Shown: positions 18,671 through 27,616, counted from the first letter of the stretch. The stretch is 64,000 nt of DNA from an uncultured Christensenellaceae bacterium (GCA_910587805.1 CAJUNM010000002.1:1-64000); one strand, 5' to 3'. Numbers and translations are program-made. Notes: generated from the sequence alone by a model not told the origin.

Positions 18671-18994
18671 ATGGAACGTACTCGCAAAAAGAAAAGCAAC
18701 ATATTCGTAAGATATTTCACTCCGTTCGGACTTAAGCAGGTGTGCGATTTTACCATGGTGATAGGCTTTATATTGCTTATCGTCGGATTGTGCACCGTGG
18801 AAGGCGTGCTGCTCGCCGGTTTTATAACCTACGCGGTCGGCTCGGCTATGTCAATGGGGCTGTGCATTAAAACGCTTGTAAAAGTGACGAATAAGCGCGA
18901 TCCCGAAAGAAAGTCGGCAATCGTAAACGTTTCGATAATGAGCGTGCTCTTTGCGCTCGCATTGTTCGGCATTATCTGGACGTGCGTAGCATAA
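18671..18994 (+). CDS. Small membrane protein of unknown function
   Basis: A 107-residue protein with a strongly basic start (MERTRKKKSN) and about three membrane segments (about 25-42, 47-66, 83-104). No family was recognised. ATG 18671 fits a positive-inside N-terminus; an in-frame ATG at 18623 would overlap the preceding gene. The ribosome site is weak, so translational coupling to the upstream membrane gene is plausible. A terminator follows at 19064. Confidence 0.6.
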   Translation: MERTRKKKSNIFVRYFTPFGLKQVCDFTMVIGFILLIVGLCTVEGVLLAGFITYAVGSAMSMGLCIKTLVKVTNKRDPERKSAIVNVSIMSVLFALALFGIIWTCVA

Positions 18995-19063
18995 GGTCGA
19001 ACGACGTTTTGCGAGTTTGCCGCAACAGTGCGCTTGATTGCAAATTATCTATACGTAACATTT

Positions 19064-19092
19064 TCCGCGCATGATCTGCGCGGATTTTTTTA
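19064..19092 (+). terminator. Rho-independent terminator
   Basis: A perfect 8-bp stem (TCCGCGCA with TGCGCGGA), a 5-base loop and a run of seven T. It ends the small membrane gene pair. Confidence 0.85.
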
Positions 19093-19110
19093 GAAAATCG
19101 GTTTAATATA

Positions 19111-19824
19111 ATGGTAAAAAAATATAAAAAAGACGGAAATACATCGTACGCGCTCGGCGCGACCGTAACGATAGAATTGTTGAAACGCCGCCCCGAGCTT
19201 GCGCGAGCGGTATATATATCGCCGCGTTCAGATATTGCGGCGGCGACCGAGCTTGCTAATAAGCTCGGCGTGCGCACCGAAACGAGCGAAAAGCCGTTTA
19301 ATATTCTAAGTCCCAAAGGCAATTGTTTCGTGATAGGCGAGTTCGATAAGTTCGCATCGCCGATAAATTCGGATAAGCATCATATCGTGCTCGTCAATCC
19401 GTCGGACAGCGGAAACCTCGGTACGATCATGCGCGACGTTGCGGCGTTCGATTGCGCGGAGCTTGCGATAATAAAACCCGCAGTCGACCCGTTCGATCCG
19501 AAAACTATAAGAGCGAGTATGGGCGCGCTGTTCAATATAAACTTCGAGTTGTTCGACAGCTTTGACGAGTATTTGAAAACGCGCGGCGCAGTGCATAACG
19601 TAATGCCGTTCATGCTCGCCCGAAACGGAAAAAAATTCGGCGATACGAGATTTGCCGCGAATGAAAAATACTCGCTCGTATTCGGTAACGAAGCAACGGG
19701 GCTTGATAAAATGTTTGAAAAATACGGCGCGGTAATGATAGAACAATCCGAAAAAGCGGACAGCCTGAATCTGTCCACAGCCGTCGCCGTGGCTATGTAT
19801 AAATTGATGCAAACTGAAAACTAA
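19111..19824 (+). CDS. SpoU/TrmH-family RNA 2'-O-methyltransferase
   Basis: A 237-residue SPOUT methyltransferase. The three knot motifs are visible: VNPSDSGNLGTIMR (motif 1), LVFGNEATGLD (motif 2) and DSLNLSTAVAVAMY (motif 3). It transfers a methyl group from SAM to a ribose in tRNA or rRNA; the target cannot be read from the sequence. The first ~85 residues form a small substrate-recognition region. No clear ribosome site precedes ATG 19111, which lies only 19 bases after a terminator. Confidence 0.85.
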   Translation: MVKKYKKDGNTSYALGATVTIELLKRRPELARAVYISPRSDIAAATELANKLGVRTETSEKPFNILSPKGNCFVIGEFDKFASPINSDKHHIVLVNPSDSGNLGTIMRDVAAFDCAELAIIKPAVDPFDPKTIRASMGALFNINFELFDSFDEYLKTRGAVHNVMPFMLARNGKKFGDTRFAANEKYSLVFGNEATGLDKMFEKYGAVMIEQSEKADSLNLSTAVAVAMYKLMQTEN

Positions 19825-19889
19825 GGATAATAGCGTCTATCGTGCATTAAGCAATTGTTCTTCATAGTTGTTCGTTTTCAAAATCTGCG

Positions 19890-20048
19890 TCACCAATCCT
19901 CTTTTATGTATCGCGACGGCTGTTTAACGTCGTCGTAAAACTCGTCGTACGCCTGTTTGCTCGACTTTTTGCGCGAGTCGAAATCCTCTTGTTCGTATGC
20001 GTCCTCGTCGGACAGCTCGGATAATCTCATAAGCTCGTAATCGGTCAT
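19890..20048 (-). CDS. Small acidic protein, 52 residues, unknown
   Basis: The product is Asp/Glu-rich (SELSDEDAYEQEDFDSRKK), has no membrane segment and matches no family I know. ATG 20048 lies 10 bases after a perfect TATAAT with TTGACA 17 bases further up, so the mRNA leader would be about four bases. The in-frame TTG at 20087 is part of the -35 box and cannot be a start. The consensus promoter is the best evidence that the gene is real. It is divergent from the signal-peptidase-like gene. Confidence 0.6.
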   Translation of the reverse strand: MTDYELMRLSELSDEDAYEQEDFDSRKKSSKQAYDEFYDDVKQPSRYIKEDW

Positions 20049-20058
20049 ATCGCAGTCT

Positions 20059-20087
20059 ATTATAAAGCAAACGCGATGATTTGTCAA
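20059..20087 (-). promoter_or_regulatory. Consensus sigma-A promoter for the 52-residue protein
   Basis: On the minus strand, TTGACA (20087-20082), a 17-base spacer and TATAAT (20064-20059), both perfect matches. Confidence 0.85.
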
Positions 20088-20157
20088 GTACTGCCGCCGC
20101 GATGTTTTGCGGCGCTACGGCGCAATTGCGGGCGTTAAATTAAATGACCGTCACATA

Positions 20158-20186
20158 TTGACAAAATCGAGCGAATGTGGTAATAT
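20158..20186 (+). promoter_or_regulatory. Sigma-A promoter for the signal-peptidase-like gene
   Basis: TTGACA at 20158-20163, a 17-base spacer, TAATAT at 20181-20186. It is divergent from the promoter at 20059-20087. Confidence 0.8.
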
Positions 20187-20213
20187 GTTTAATAGCGGAC
20201 AGAGCCGCTGTTT

Positions 20214-21821
20214 ATGCCAAAGGATACGAACAAAGAAAAAAACGATAAATTGCATGCGGATATGAGATTCGTATTGAAGATCGCTATATACGCCGTTGCG
20301 GCGGTCGTAGGCGCGGCGCTTTTGTCGTTGCTTTTTTATTCGTTCGTCGCAGTGGCGAACGCGCCGTTTTGTCCGTCGGCGGGAGGAAACGATAAGCTTG
20401 TGTTTGTGACGGACGACGCCATGTCGCCGAGTATTTCGCGCGGCGATGCGGTCACGGTTGCGCAGCCTGAAACCCCGTTCGACGTGCCGCTCGGCGCGAT
20501 AGTCGCGTATAAAGACAAGGACAAAATATTTTGCAGACGCGTGCAGTTTATAATACATACAGACGCCGGCACTGAGTACGACGTGCGCGCCGATAACGAC
20601 GCGATTGTCGTGCGAGTTGCGTTCCGCGATATAGTCGGAGTTTATACGGGCGACAGAACGGGCGGATTGGGCGCGTTCCTTCACGGCGTCGGATCGCCTA
20701 TGGGCATGACGGTCATACTTTTCGTATGCGCGGCGTACTGCGGGCTTGTCGTGTGGTATATTGTAAGAATGCGAAACGCCGAGCGCAAACGCCTCGAAAC
20801 GGCTGCGCTCGAGCGCAGTATAAAAGAACTTTCGGGCGTTTGTTTGCGTTACGATAATATTTGCGAAATAACGGCGGTTCTCGATGTTTTGGAAATGCTC
20901 GCGCAAAAACCGCAATCGGGCGCCGAACGCAAGGCGCAAGCCGAGCGGTTGAGCAGTTTTATAGACGCGCATACCATCGAATTGCCGCAGACCCCCGAAA
21001 CGGCTGCGGTGCTCGATTCGTTGCCCGCGCCCGATAATCCCGATACGCTTGCCGCCGCGCTCCGCGCAGGCGCTACACTGCGCCAAGCCGAGGACGGGCA
21101 AACGCTTGTGTTGACCGGACTTTCGGGCGGCAAGAGCATACTTTTAACGCCTATACAGACTCCCGACGGAGTAATGCTATGCAGACAAGGCGTGCGTATC
21201 CGCGCGGAGATAGCGCCCAACCTCGAGCAGATAGGAGTGACGAGCATGCCGAGTTTCCCCGAGTTTTTCGAGGGGCAGCCGCTCGAAAAACACGTCGCGT
21301 ATCCCGAATTGCCGAGTCCGCACGAGCCGTTCGGTCCCGACACGCTGTTCTCGTACGGTTCCGACCGTCCCGTGTCAACCGATATAATCGATGCGGCGAA
21401 TGCGCTGCCGGTGGCGCAGTCTTATTCGCATAAACGTGAAATAACGTCGCACAATGCGTACGACGATTATCTTGCGCTCGAAGCGCCCAAGGCTAAACAG
21501 CAGGCGGCGCGGCTCGAGTCGTTGCTTAAATCGGCGCAGCCGCTAACGCAAAGCGAGCGCGAGCTTGTGGCGCGGTATAAGAAAGAAAACGCGCCCGCGA
21601 AAAAACCGTCTTCTCCGTTGACCCCCGAGCAGAAAGCGGCGCGTAAAGCCAAAGCCGAGCAAAAAAAGAAGCAAAAAGCGGAGTTTATCAATTCGTTGAG
21701 CGCCGAGGACAAGGTGAAGTACGAAGCCGAGCAAAACCTCAAAAAAGTTCGCGCCGCAGCTATCCGCAAGCTTAAAAAAGCCGAGGCGGACAGAAAAATT
21801 CTCGAAAAGATCAAAGAATAA
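20214..21821 (+). CDS. Signal peptidase I-like membrane protein lacking catalytic residues
   Basis: A 535-residue protein. TM1 is about 20-45. An outside S26/SipW-like domain spans about 60-160, TM2 about 164-184, and a ~350-residue cytoplasmic part ends in a Lys/Ala/Glu-rich coiled coil (about 430-535). In the signal peptidase box (usually SGSMEPxI..GD) the protein reads DDAMSPSISRGD, so the catalytic Ser is Ala69. In the second box the usual HRV is RRV, so the His is Arg108. The later GD.N-type motif is RADND. The fold is recognisable but proteolysis by the family mechanism is not expected. It may bind signal peptides or act as a scaffold. The neighbours give no substrate. Confidence 0.7.
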   Translation: MPKDTNKEKNDKLHADMRFVLKIAIYAVAAVVGAALLSLLFYSFVAVANAPFCPSAGGNDKLVFVTDDAMSPSISRGDAVTVAQPETPFDVPLGAIVAYKDKDKIFCRRVQFIIHTDAGTEYDVRADNDAIVVRVAFRDIVGVYTGDRTGGLGAFLHGVGSPMGMTVILFVCAAYCGLVVWYIVRMRNAERKRLETAALERSIKELSGVCLRYDNICEITAVLDVLEMLAQKPQSGAERKAQAERLSSFIDAHTIELPQTPETAAVLDSLPAPDNPDTLAAALRAGATLRQAEDGQTLVLTGLSGGKSILLTPIQTPDGVMLCRQGVRIRAEIAPNLEQIGVTSMPSFPEFFEGQPLEKHVAYPELPSPHEPFGPDTLFSYGSDRPVSTDIIDAANALPVAQSYSHKREITSHNAYDDYLALEAPKAKQQAARLESLLKSAQPLTQSERELVARYKKENAPAKKPSSPLTPEQKAARKAKAEQKKKQKAEFINSLSAEDKVKYEAEQNLKKVRAAAIRKLKKAEADRKILEKIKE

Positions 21822-21830
21822 AGCATTATC

Positions 21831-21905
21831 GGCGGCTAACGCCGCATTAAGGTTGAGATTCTTCGGCTGCGCCTCGGAATAGCCTGCGGCTGCTGCGTAG
21901 GACAA
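21831..21905. repeat. Dispersed intergenic repeat, copy C
   Basis: GGCGGCTAACGCCGCATTAA, then GGTTGAGATTCTTCGGCTGC and CTCGGAATAGCCTGCGG. This is the most complete copy of the seven-member family in the window. Confidence 0.8.
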
Positions 21906-21953
21906 AAACAATCCTAACGATTATCGGTGCTTTGGATAGAATACATAACGAAC

Positions 21954-21984
21954 AAACAATCAAAAAATCGACTTTTGATTGTTT
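21954..21984. terminator. Hairpin between convergent genes
   Basis: A perfect 12-bp stem (AAACAATCAAAA with TTTTGATTGTTT) with a 7-base loop. It could terminate transcription from either side between the signal-peptidase-like gene and cls. Confidence 0.55.
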
Positions 21985-22064
21985 GCCATACGCAGCCGCA
22001 TGGACCGAACGAGTGCATAAAAAATCAAGTGAGTTTTCTGTTTAATATCCGCGATTGATCCTAT

Positions 22065-23600
22065 CTACATCAGCGGCGCGAAAAGACGCATAATACTGCG
22101 CGCGAGCACGGTCAACAGAGTAACGTCGCTTATTTCCTCGTCGGTCACGCGGTGGCTTGCGGCGATTATGCCGTCGAAGTCGGCGGTCATATCGGCGATC
22201 GAATCCGTGCCGTAGAGCAGCGCGCCGCATTCGTAGTGCAGATAGAACGAGCGATAGTCCATATTGCATGTTCCGATAAACGCGCGCTTGCCGTCGACTA
22301 TCATCATTTTCGCATGAATGAACCCCGGCGTATACGTGTATATTTTAATTCCCGACTTGATCAATTGTTCGGCGAACGATTTGGTCGATTTGTATACGAG
22401 TTTTTTATCGGGCACGGCGGGTATTACTATTCGCACGTCCACGCCGGCTTTTGCGGCGTTGCGCAAAGCGGTCGCCGTCTCGTTGTCGAGTATCAGATAC
22501 GGAGTGGTGATATACAGCGATTTTTCGGCGGTGGATATAAGGTTTATAAACGCGCTCTCTATCAGATTGTCGTTCCGTCCCGGACCGCACGACAGCGGCT
22601 GAACATAACCGTTTCTCGGGGGGGGGCTGACATTTTGTATAAAATAGTTTTCGTAATAAATCGGTTCGTCGGATAGAATATGCCAGAACGCGAGAAACAT
22701 TGCTGTAAAACTGCATACCGCGTCGCCATCGAAACGCATATGCGTGTCTTTCCAGTGCCCGAAGCGAACTTTTTTGTTCGCGTATTCGTCGGCTATGTTG
22801 TTCCCGCCTGTGTATGCTATTGAGCCGTCGATCACGGTTATTTTTCGGTGAGAACGATTGTTGAGCCGCACGTCGAACGATGCGGTCACGCGATTGAACG
22901 GCAATATCCGTATGCCGTGCGCGCGCAGGTTTTCGATCGTTTTTTTCGGCAGTGTGAACATACATCCCACATCGTCGTATATTATTTTAACGTCCACGCC
23001 GTGCTCGGCGCGCTCGATGAGCGCAGCCTCGAGTTCGTTCCAAACCGCGCCGCGCTCGATTATAAAATACTCCATCAATATAAATTTCCGCGCCGCGCGA
23101 ATATCGTCGAGCATGCGCGGAAAAAAGTCGTCGCCGAGCGGAAAGTATTCCGTCGCCGTGTTTGAATATACGGGATACGATGCGGAGTTGAGCACAAGCT
23201 CGGCGCAAGTTGTTCCCGTGGGGTTAAGCTCGCCGCGTTCGGACGCAATGTGTGCATTGATGGTGTTGAGCAGTATTTGCGACGCGTCGGACGCTTCCCT
23301 CAGGCGTTTGCGCACGCGCCTCGGCGTGTGCTGCCGTCCGATAAACAGATACATCGATCCGCCGAAAACAGGCACGAGCAGAATGAGTATACACCAACTG
23401 AGTTTGTAGCTCGGGTTCATGTCGCGAGAAACGATGTACAGACAAACCGCGATGCTCAAAACGTATTGCACTAACCATATCCACTGCCAGCGCGTTGCGG
23501 CGAACGAGACCGCGACCACTACGATGGCGGCTTGCAACAACAGCGATATAAAAGCGATTAACGCCTTATGTGAAAACAGCTTGATCAGTTTACGGAACAT
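22065..23600 (-). CDS. cls: Cardiolipin synthase (phospholipase D family)
   Basis: A 511-residue membrane enzyme condensing two phosphatidylglycerols into cardiolipin. The N-terminal ~75 residues hold membrane segments and a PLDc_N region (WCILILLVPVFGGSMYLFIG-like). Two HKD catalytic motifs are present: NRSHRKITVIDGSIAYTGG and HAKMMIVDGKRAFIGTCN. The ribosome site GAGGATGA precedes ATG 23600. The coding strand holds a run of nine C (22626-22618) in the SPPPR codons between the two HKD motifs; a slip would remove the second active-site half. Confidence 0.93.
   Translation of the reverse strand: MFRKLIKLFSHKALIAFISLLLQAAIVVVAVSFAATRWQWIWLVQYVLSIAVCLYIVSRDMNPSYKLSWCILILLVPVFGGSMYLFIGRQHTPRRVRKRLREASDASQILLNTINAHIASERGELNPTGTTCAELVLNSASYPVYSNTATEYFPLGDDFFPRMLDDIRAARKFILMEYFIIERGAVWNELEAALIERAEHGVDVKIIYDDVGCMFTLPKKTIENLRAHGIRILPFNRVTASFDVRLNNRSHRKITVIDGSIAYTGGNNIADEYANKKVRFGHWKDTHMRFDGDAVCSFTAMFLAFWHILSDEPIYYENYFIQNVSPPPRNGYVQPLSCGPGRNDNLIESAFINLISTAEKSLYITTPYLILDNETATALRNAAKAGVDVRIVIPAVPDKKLVYKSTKSFAEQLIKSGIKIYTYTPGFIHAKMMIVDGKRAFIGTCNMDYRSFYLHYECGALLYGTDSIADMTADFDGIIAASHRVTDEEISDVTLLTVLARSIMRLFAPLM
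22618..22626 (-). repeat. C9 homopolymer in cls
   Basis: Nine consecutive C on the coding strand (G on the plus strand), in frame as written, between the two catalytic HKD motifs. Confidence 0.9.
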
Positions 23601-23641
23601 TTCATCCTCGCTCGGTTGCCGATCGATTATATTTTGTGAGT

Positions 23642-23671
23642 ATTATAGCACCGTAATGTGAAAAAGTCATT
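23642..23671 (-). promoter_or_regulatory. Promoter of cls
   Basis: Minus-strand TATAAT at 23647-23642 with an ATGACT-like -35 about 17 bases further upstream. It is divergent from the pgk promoter. Confidence 0.6.
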
Positions 23672-23754
23672 GAAATTTCGTGTTCGACAAAATTTTTAAT
23701 CAAATTCTAATAGGCGGCGGAAAAACCGCCGAGCGGGGCGGATCGGCAAAACGC

Positions 23755-23783
23755 TTGACAAAGATACCGCAAAGTTTTATACT
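23755..23783 (+). promoter_or_regulatory. Sigma-A promoter of pgk
   Basis: TTGACA at 23755-23760, a 17-base spacer, TATACT at 23778-23783, giving a leader of about 90 bases. Confidence 0.85.
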
Positions 23784-23878
23784 TGTTTAGTACGACCGAT
23801 TAAGGCAGCGCGTGATTTCGCGTCGCGTGATCGGCGGTCTTACTTAATTAGAAATAAACCAATCGGGAGTGTATTATC

Positions 23879-25183
23879 ATGAATAAAAAGTGCGTAAACG
23901 ACATCGACGTTAAAGGCAAGCGCGTTCTCGTGCGTTGCGACTTCAACGTACCCATGAAAGACGGCGTTATAACCGACGAGAACAGGATCATCGGCGCGTT
24001 GCCCACGATAAAATATCTGCTCGAGCGCGGCGCGTATGTGACGCTTTGCTCGCATATGGGCAAGCCGCATTCGATTTTGTCGGCAGAGGTCAAGCTCAAC
24101 AAGAAAGACAAGAAAAAGGTCGAGGCGGGCGAGACGACCGCCGACGAGATAATCGCAAAGGCGAAAAAAGACGAGCCGAAAAAGCTCACGCTCGCGCCCG
24201 TCGCCAAACGGCTCAACGAGCTGCTCGGCGGAAAAGTGACGTTTGCGACCGACGTTATCGGTCCCGACGCAACGGCGAAGCGCAAAGCTTGCAAAGCGGG
24301 CGAAGCGGTATTGCTCGAAAATCTCCGTTTCCATTGGGAAGAGGAAGGCAAGGAAGAAAGTTTCTGCAAAGCGCTCGCGGGCGACGCCGAAGTTTACGTA
24401 AACGACGCGTTCGGAACGGCGCACCGTTCGCATGCGTCTACGGCTGCCATTGTCGAATACGGCATCGTAAAGACCGCCGTTTGCGGATTCCTTATCGAAA
24501 AAGAGCTTTCGGTAATGGGCGCGACGATAGAGAACCCGCCGCACCCGTTCGTGGCGATACTCGGCGGCGCAAAGGTCGCGGATAAGCTCAACGTTATATC
24601 CAATCTCCTCGAAAAATGCGATACGCTCATTATCGGCGGCGGCATGGCATATACGTTCCTCAAAGCCAAAGGTTACGAGGTCGGCACGTCGCTCCTCGAC
24701 GAGGAAAAGATCGGATATTGCAAAGACATGATCGAAAAAGCAAAAGCTATGGGCAAGGAACTCGTATTGCCCGTGGATACCGTCACCACCACGCATTTCC
24801 CCGAGCCTATCGACGAGGACATCGCGGTAGTAACCGTACCGTCGAACGAGATCCCCGCCGACAAGATGGGTATGGACATAGGCGAAAAGACGCGCGCGCT
24901 CTACGCCGAAAAGGTAAAGAGCGCAAAAGCGGTCGTTTGGAACGGACCTATGGGCGTTTTTGAAAACCCCGTACTCGCCAAAGGCACGATGGCTGTTGCG
25001 CAGGCGCTCGCCGACGTGTACGGCAAGTGCACCACCATTATCGGCGGCGGAGACAGTGCGGCTGCGGTCAAGCAGCTCGGCTTTGCGGACAAAATGAGCC
25101 ACATAAGCACGGGCGGCGGCGCTTCGCTCGAATATCTCGAAGGCAAGGTCTTGCCCGGTATAGCATGCCTCAACGATAAATAA
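23879..25183 (+). CDS. pgk: Phosphoglycerate kinase
   Basis: A 434-residue glycolytic kinase moving phosphate from 1,3-bisphosphoglycerate to ADP. It shows VRCDFNVPM near the start, [48 protein letters not shown] and the ATP-site [12 protein letters not shown] Lys-rich insertion of roughly 30 residues (about 65-95, [18 protein letters not shown]) lengthens the N-domain between the SHMGKP loop and LAPVAKRL. It appears monocistronic, or read through into the next small gene; no gap, tpi or eno gene is adjacent. Confidence 0.97.
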   Translation: MNKKCVNDIDVKGKRVLVRCDFNVPMKDGVITDENRIIGALPTIKYLLERGAYVTLCSHMGKPHSILSAEVKLNKKDKKKVEAGETTADEIIAKAKKDEPKKLTLAPVAKRLNELLGGKVTFATDVIGPDATAKRKACKAGEAVLLENLRFHWEEEGKEESFCKALAGDAEVYVNDAFGTAHRSHASTAAIVEYGIVKTAVCGFLIEKELSVMGATIENPPHPFVAILGGAKVADKLNVISNLLEKCDTLIIGGGMAYTFLKAKGYEVGTSLLDEEKIGYCKDMIEKAKAMGKELVLPVDTVTTTHFPEPIDEDIAVVTVPSNEIPADKMGMDIGEKTRALYAEKVKSAKAVVWNGPMGVFENPVLAKGTMAVAQALADVYGKCTTIIGGGDSAAAVKQLGFADKMSHISTGGGASLEYLEGKVLPGIACLNDK

Positions 25184-25239
25184 ACGGCGATCGTGCGGCG
25201 CAACCGCCGCGATCGCAAAAAGATTTAATACGTTATAAT

Positions 25240-25680
25240 ATGAAAAACGGTCTTGCTCGCGCGCTCGCAATAATCGCGCTCGTATTCATGGTAATATTCA
25301 TCGCCGCGCTTATAGCGACGGTGATCGACAAAACCTTGCTCAACGGTTCTGTCGGGTATATCGCGCTCGGCTGCGGAGTATTTGTGATGATGATATTCCT
25401 CGCATTGCGCGCCGACGGCAGAGGATTTTCCATTACCAAGATGAACAACGAGATCGAAATGAAAAAGATCGAGGAAGAGCTGAAAAAACAGCAAGAGCGC
25501 GAACAGGCGGAAAAAGCCGAAAAGGAGCGGGCTGCGAACGCCGAGAACGCGGACGGTCAAACGCCCGAATCGGTCCAAACAGCGGACGCTTGCGCCGAAA
25601 AAACGGCAGCGGACGACGCCGTTGTCGCGGAAAAAACAGAGACCGAACCACGCAAAAACAGCGGAACAAAAAAGAAATAG
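25240..25680 (+). CDS. Small membrane protein with charged tail, unknown
   Basis: A 146-residue protein with two membrane segments (about 7-30 and 37-55) and an Ala/Glu/Lys-rich cytoplasmic tail (about 65-146) predicted to be coiled or disordered. No family is recognised. No ribosome site is seen before ATG 25240. The TATAAT directly before the ATG has no -35 partner. It is probably read through from pgk. Confidence 0.6.
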   Translation: MKNGLARALAIIALVFMVIFIAALIATVIDKTLLNGSVGYIALGCGVFVMMIFLALRADGRGFSITKMNNEIEMKKIEEELKKQQEREQAEKAEKERAANAENADGQTPESVQTADACAEKTAADDAVVAEKTETEPRKNSGTKKK

Positions 25681-25699
25681 CCGAAAACGGCGACGGGTA

Positions 25700-26467
25700 T
25701 CATACGGTATCGCGTCGCTGTTTTTTTACGTACTTGACTATGTTTACGACCGACGCAATAACGAACAGCAAAGCGCATACGCCCGCGCACACGAGCGTTA
25801 TTATCGAGTAGTCCGTGAACGCGGCAACGGCAAACAGCGCGGCGGAAAGTACGAGATAGCGCGCGATCTTGTCCTTGTCGAACGCGCCCGAAAGCTTATA
25901 CGGCTTGCCGCGTTTTTTCGCGGCGAACGCGCGCTTGGGCATACAGTCGAGCGAACGGAACAGCTTATACGTCGCGTCGCCGTCGACCGCGGTGAAAGAA
26001 AAGCCTTCCACTTGGGGCACGGTGCGCGGCAGAGTTTTGCAAAACGCATATACCTTGGTTGCGCCGTAGTGTTTTGCACGCGCTATCATGCGCGCGCAGT
26101 CGCGCTCCGACGGCGGGGTGTCGAAGTAAAAGAACGCCGCCGTTTTGCCGCAGTAAACGCCGTTACCGTGCCGTTCGGCGTTTGTTTTTTTCGATTGCAA
26201 GGCGCGGCACAGTAAAAAAGCGGGAGCTTGACCGGACTTGAACATGAAGTCGAAAAACATATCCGCCGCTTCGCGCGAGATACGCTCGGTTTTTTCTTTG
26301 CGCTTACGGCGCAATGCAGACAGAAAAAGCGCGCAGCTTGTTATGCACGCGGCGCAGAACGCGGAAGCGGACAGCGGCAGAAAGTATCTGAATACGGCGG
26401 TGACCGCGCAGAATACTATCACCGCGCCGATCGAATTGTCTACAATTTTCGCAAACTTGCTTTTCAT
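25700..26467 (-). CDS. Membrane protein of unknown function
   Basis: A 255-residue protein with two N-terminal membrane segments, a soluble central region of about 120 residues (ADMFFDFMFKSGQAP, VYAFCKTLPRTVPQ) and two C-terminal membrane segments ending in a basic tail (KYVKKQRRD). I do not recognise the central domain. ATG 26467 was chosen; an in-frame TTG at 26485 is possible. It faces the convergent small membrane gene at 25240 and is divergent from ywlC. Confidence 0.65.
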   Translation of the reverse strand: MKSKFAKIVDNSIGAVIVFCAVTAVFRYFLPLSASAFCAACITSCALFLSALRRKRKEKTERISREAADMFFDFMFKSGQAPAFLLCRALQSKKTNAERHGNGVYCGKTAAFFYFDTPPSERDCARMIARAKHYGATKVYAFCKTLPRTVPQVEGFSFTAVDGDATYKLFRSLDCMPKRAFAAKKRGKPYKLSGAFDKDKIARYLVLSAALFAVAAFTDYSIITLVCAGVCALLFVIASVVNIVKYVKKQRRDTV

Positions 26468-26469
26468 GC

Positions 26470-26498
26470 TTGTAATTATCGACAAAGTATGTTAAAAT
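26470..26498 (+). promoter_or_regulatory. Promoter of ywlC
   Basis: TTGTAA at 26470-26475, a 17-base spacer and TAAAAT at 26493-26498, 40 bases before the start codon. Confidence 0.65.
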
Positions 26499-26537
26499 TA
26501 GTCTTAAGAAAAGCAAATCTACGAGAGACAGAGAATT

Positions 26538-27518
26538 ATGGAAACCGTAATATTGCAACCGAACAAAGAAAACTTGTATAAATGCGCGGCTCACCTTAAG
26601 TCGGGCGGGCTTGTCGCGTTTCCTACCGAAACGGTATACGCGCTCGGCGCGGTCGCAACGAACGCGGCGGCGGTGGAAAAGGTGTTCGACGTAAAAAAAC
26701 GTTCGCACGATAAACCGCTTATCGTCGCTGTAGCGAAAAAATCGGATATTGCGACTGTGGCGCGGAATATTCCCGATAAAGCGCGCGCGCTTATCGACGC
26801 ATTCATGCCGGGCGCGCTTACTCTGCTGCTCGACCGCGCCGAGAATATTCCCGATGCGGTGACCGCGGGCGGCGATACCGTTGCCGTACGTATTCCCGAT
26901 AACGAGACAGCCAAAACGCTCATAGAGCTTACGGGCGCGCCCGTAGTAGTGCCGAGCGCGAACATTTCCGAAAAGACAAGCCCTACGCTCGCAAGTCACG
27001 TTTACGACGATCTCAACGGCAAAATAAGCTACATACTCGACGGCGGCGCGTCCGAGATAGGCATAGAATCGACCATAATAGACACGCGTTGCGATCCGCC
27101 CGAAATATTGCGCGGCGGCGGCGTTACCGCGGACATGATAGAACGCGTCATAGGTAAAGTAAAGTTCAAGCGCGAGAGCGTTTGCGGCGGGAACTATATG
27201 CCGCTTGCCGAGGTGTTCTTTTCCGCATACTACGACGGCATGACACAAAATATCTGCGCGCGGTATGACGAGCTTGCAAAGCACGGTCGCAAGACCGCCG
27301 TTATTTGCTTGGACGGCAACGCCGCGTATTACGGCGAGCGCAAGCTGTACCGCGTGGGCAAGAGCTATTCCGACTACGCGCATAATTTGTTTGCCGCATT
27401 GCGCAAAGCCGACGCCGAGCACGTCGACGCGGTGATAGCCGAAGGCGTCGTGTCCGAGGGCATAGGGCTGTCGCTCATAAACCGATTGTGCAAGATAAGC
27501 AGAGGAAACATTATATAG
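26538..27518 (+). CDS. ywlC: L-threonylcarbamoyladenylate synthase (Sua5/YwlC)
   Basis: A 326-residue enzyme making threonylcarbamoyl-AMP from threonine, bicarbonate and ATP for t6A at position 37 of ANN-decoding tRNAs. The YrdC domain (about 10-190) shows FPTETVYALGA, KKRSHDKPLIV and VPSANISEKTSPT. The smaller Sua5 domain (about 240-326) carries ICARYDELAKHGRKTAVIC. This full-length architecture is that of B. subtilis YwlC. The order ywlC-ywlE-rpiB also matches Bacillus. Confidence 0.94.
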   Translation: METVILQPNKENLYKCAAHLKSGGLVAFPTETVYALGAVATNAAAVEKVFDVKKRSHDKPLIVAVAKKSDIATVARNIPDKARALIDAFMPGALTLLLDRAENIPDAVTAGGDTVAVRIPDNETAKTLIELTGAPVVVPSANISEKTSPTLASHVYDDLNGKISYILDGGASEIGIESTIIDTRCDPPEILRGGGVTADMIERVIGKVKFKRESVCGGNYMPLAEVFFSAYYDGMTQNICARYDELAKHGRKTAVICLDGNAAYYGERKLYRVGKSYSDYAHNLFAALRKADAEHVDAVIAEGVVSEGIGLSLINRLCKISRGNII

Positions 27519-27616
27519 GAATTAAGAATTCGGAATTAAGAATTTAGGAATTCAGAATTATGGGGCGGCTTCGACGCATTAAAGCGGCTATTCTTCGCCG
27601 ATGGCTCGGAATAGCA
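27519..27616. repeat. AT-rich GAATT repeats plus dispersed repeat copy D
   Basis: Several overlapping GAATTAAGAATT/GAATTC units (27520-27560) run into a divergent copy of the intergenic repeat: GGCGGCTTCGACGCATTAAA, then TTCTTCGCC and GGCTCGGAATAG. No gene is seen. Confidence 0.7.

Noticed and set aside
25234..25239. TATAAT touching ATG 25240 as a promoter for the small membrane gene
   Set aside because: No -35 match lies 16-18 bases upstream, and initiation would fall inside the coding sequence.
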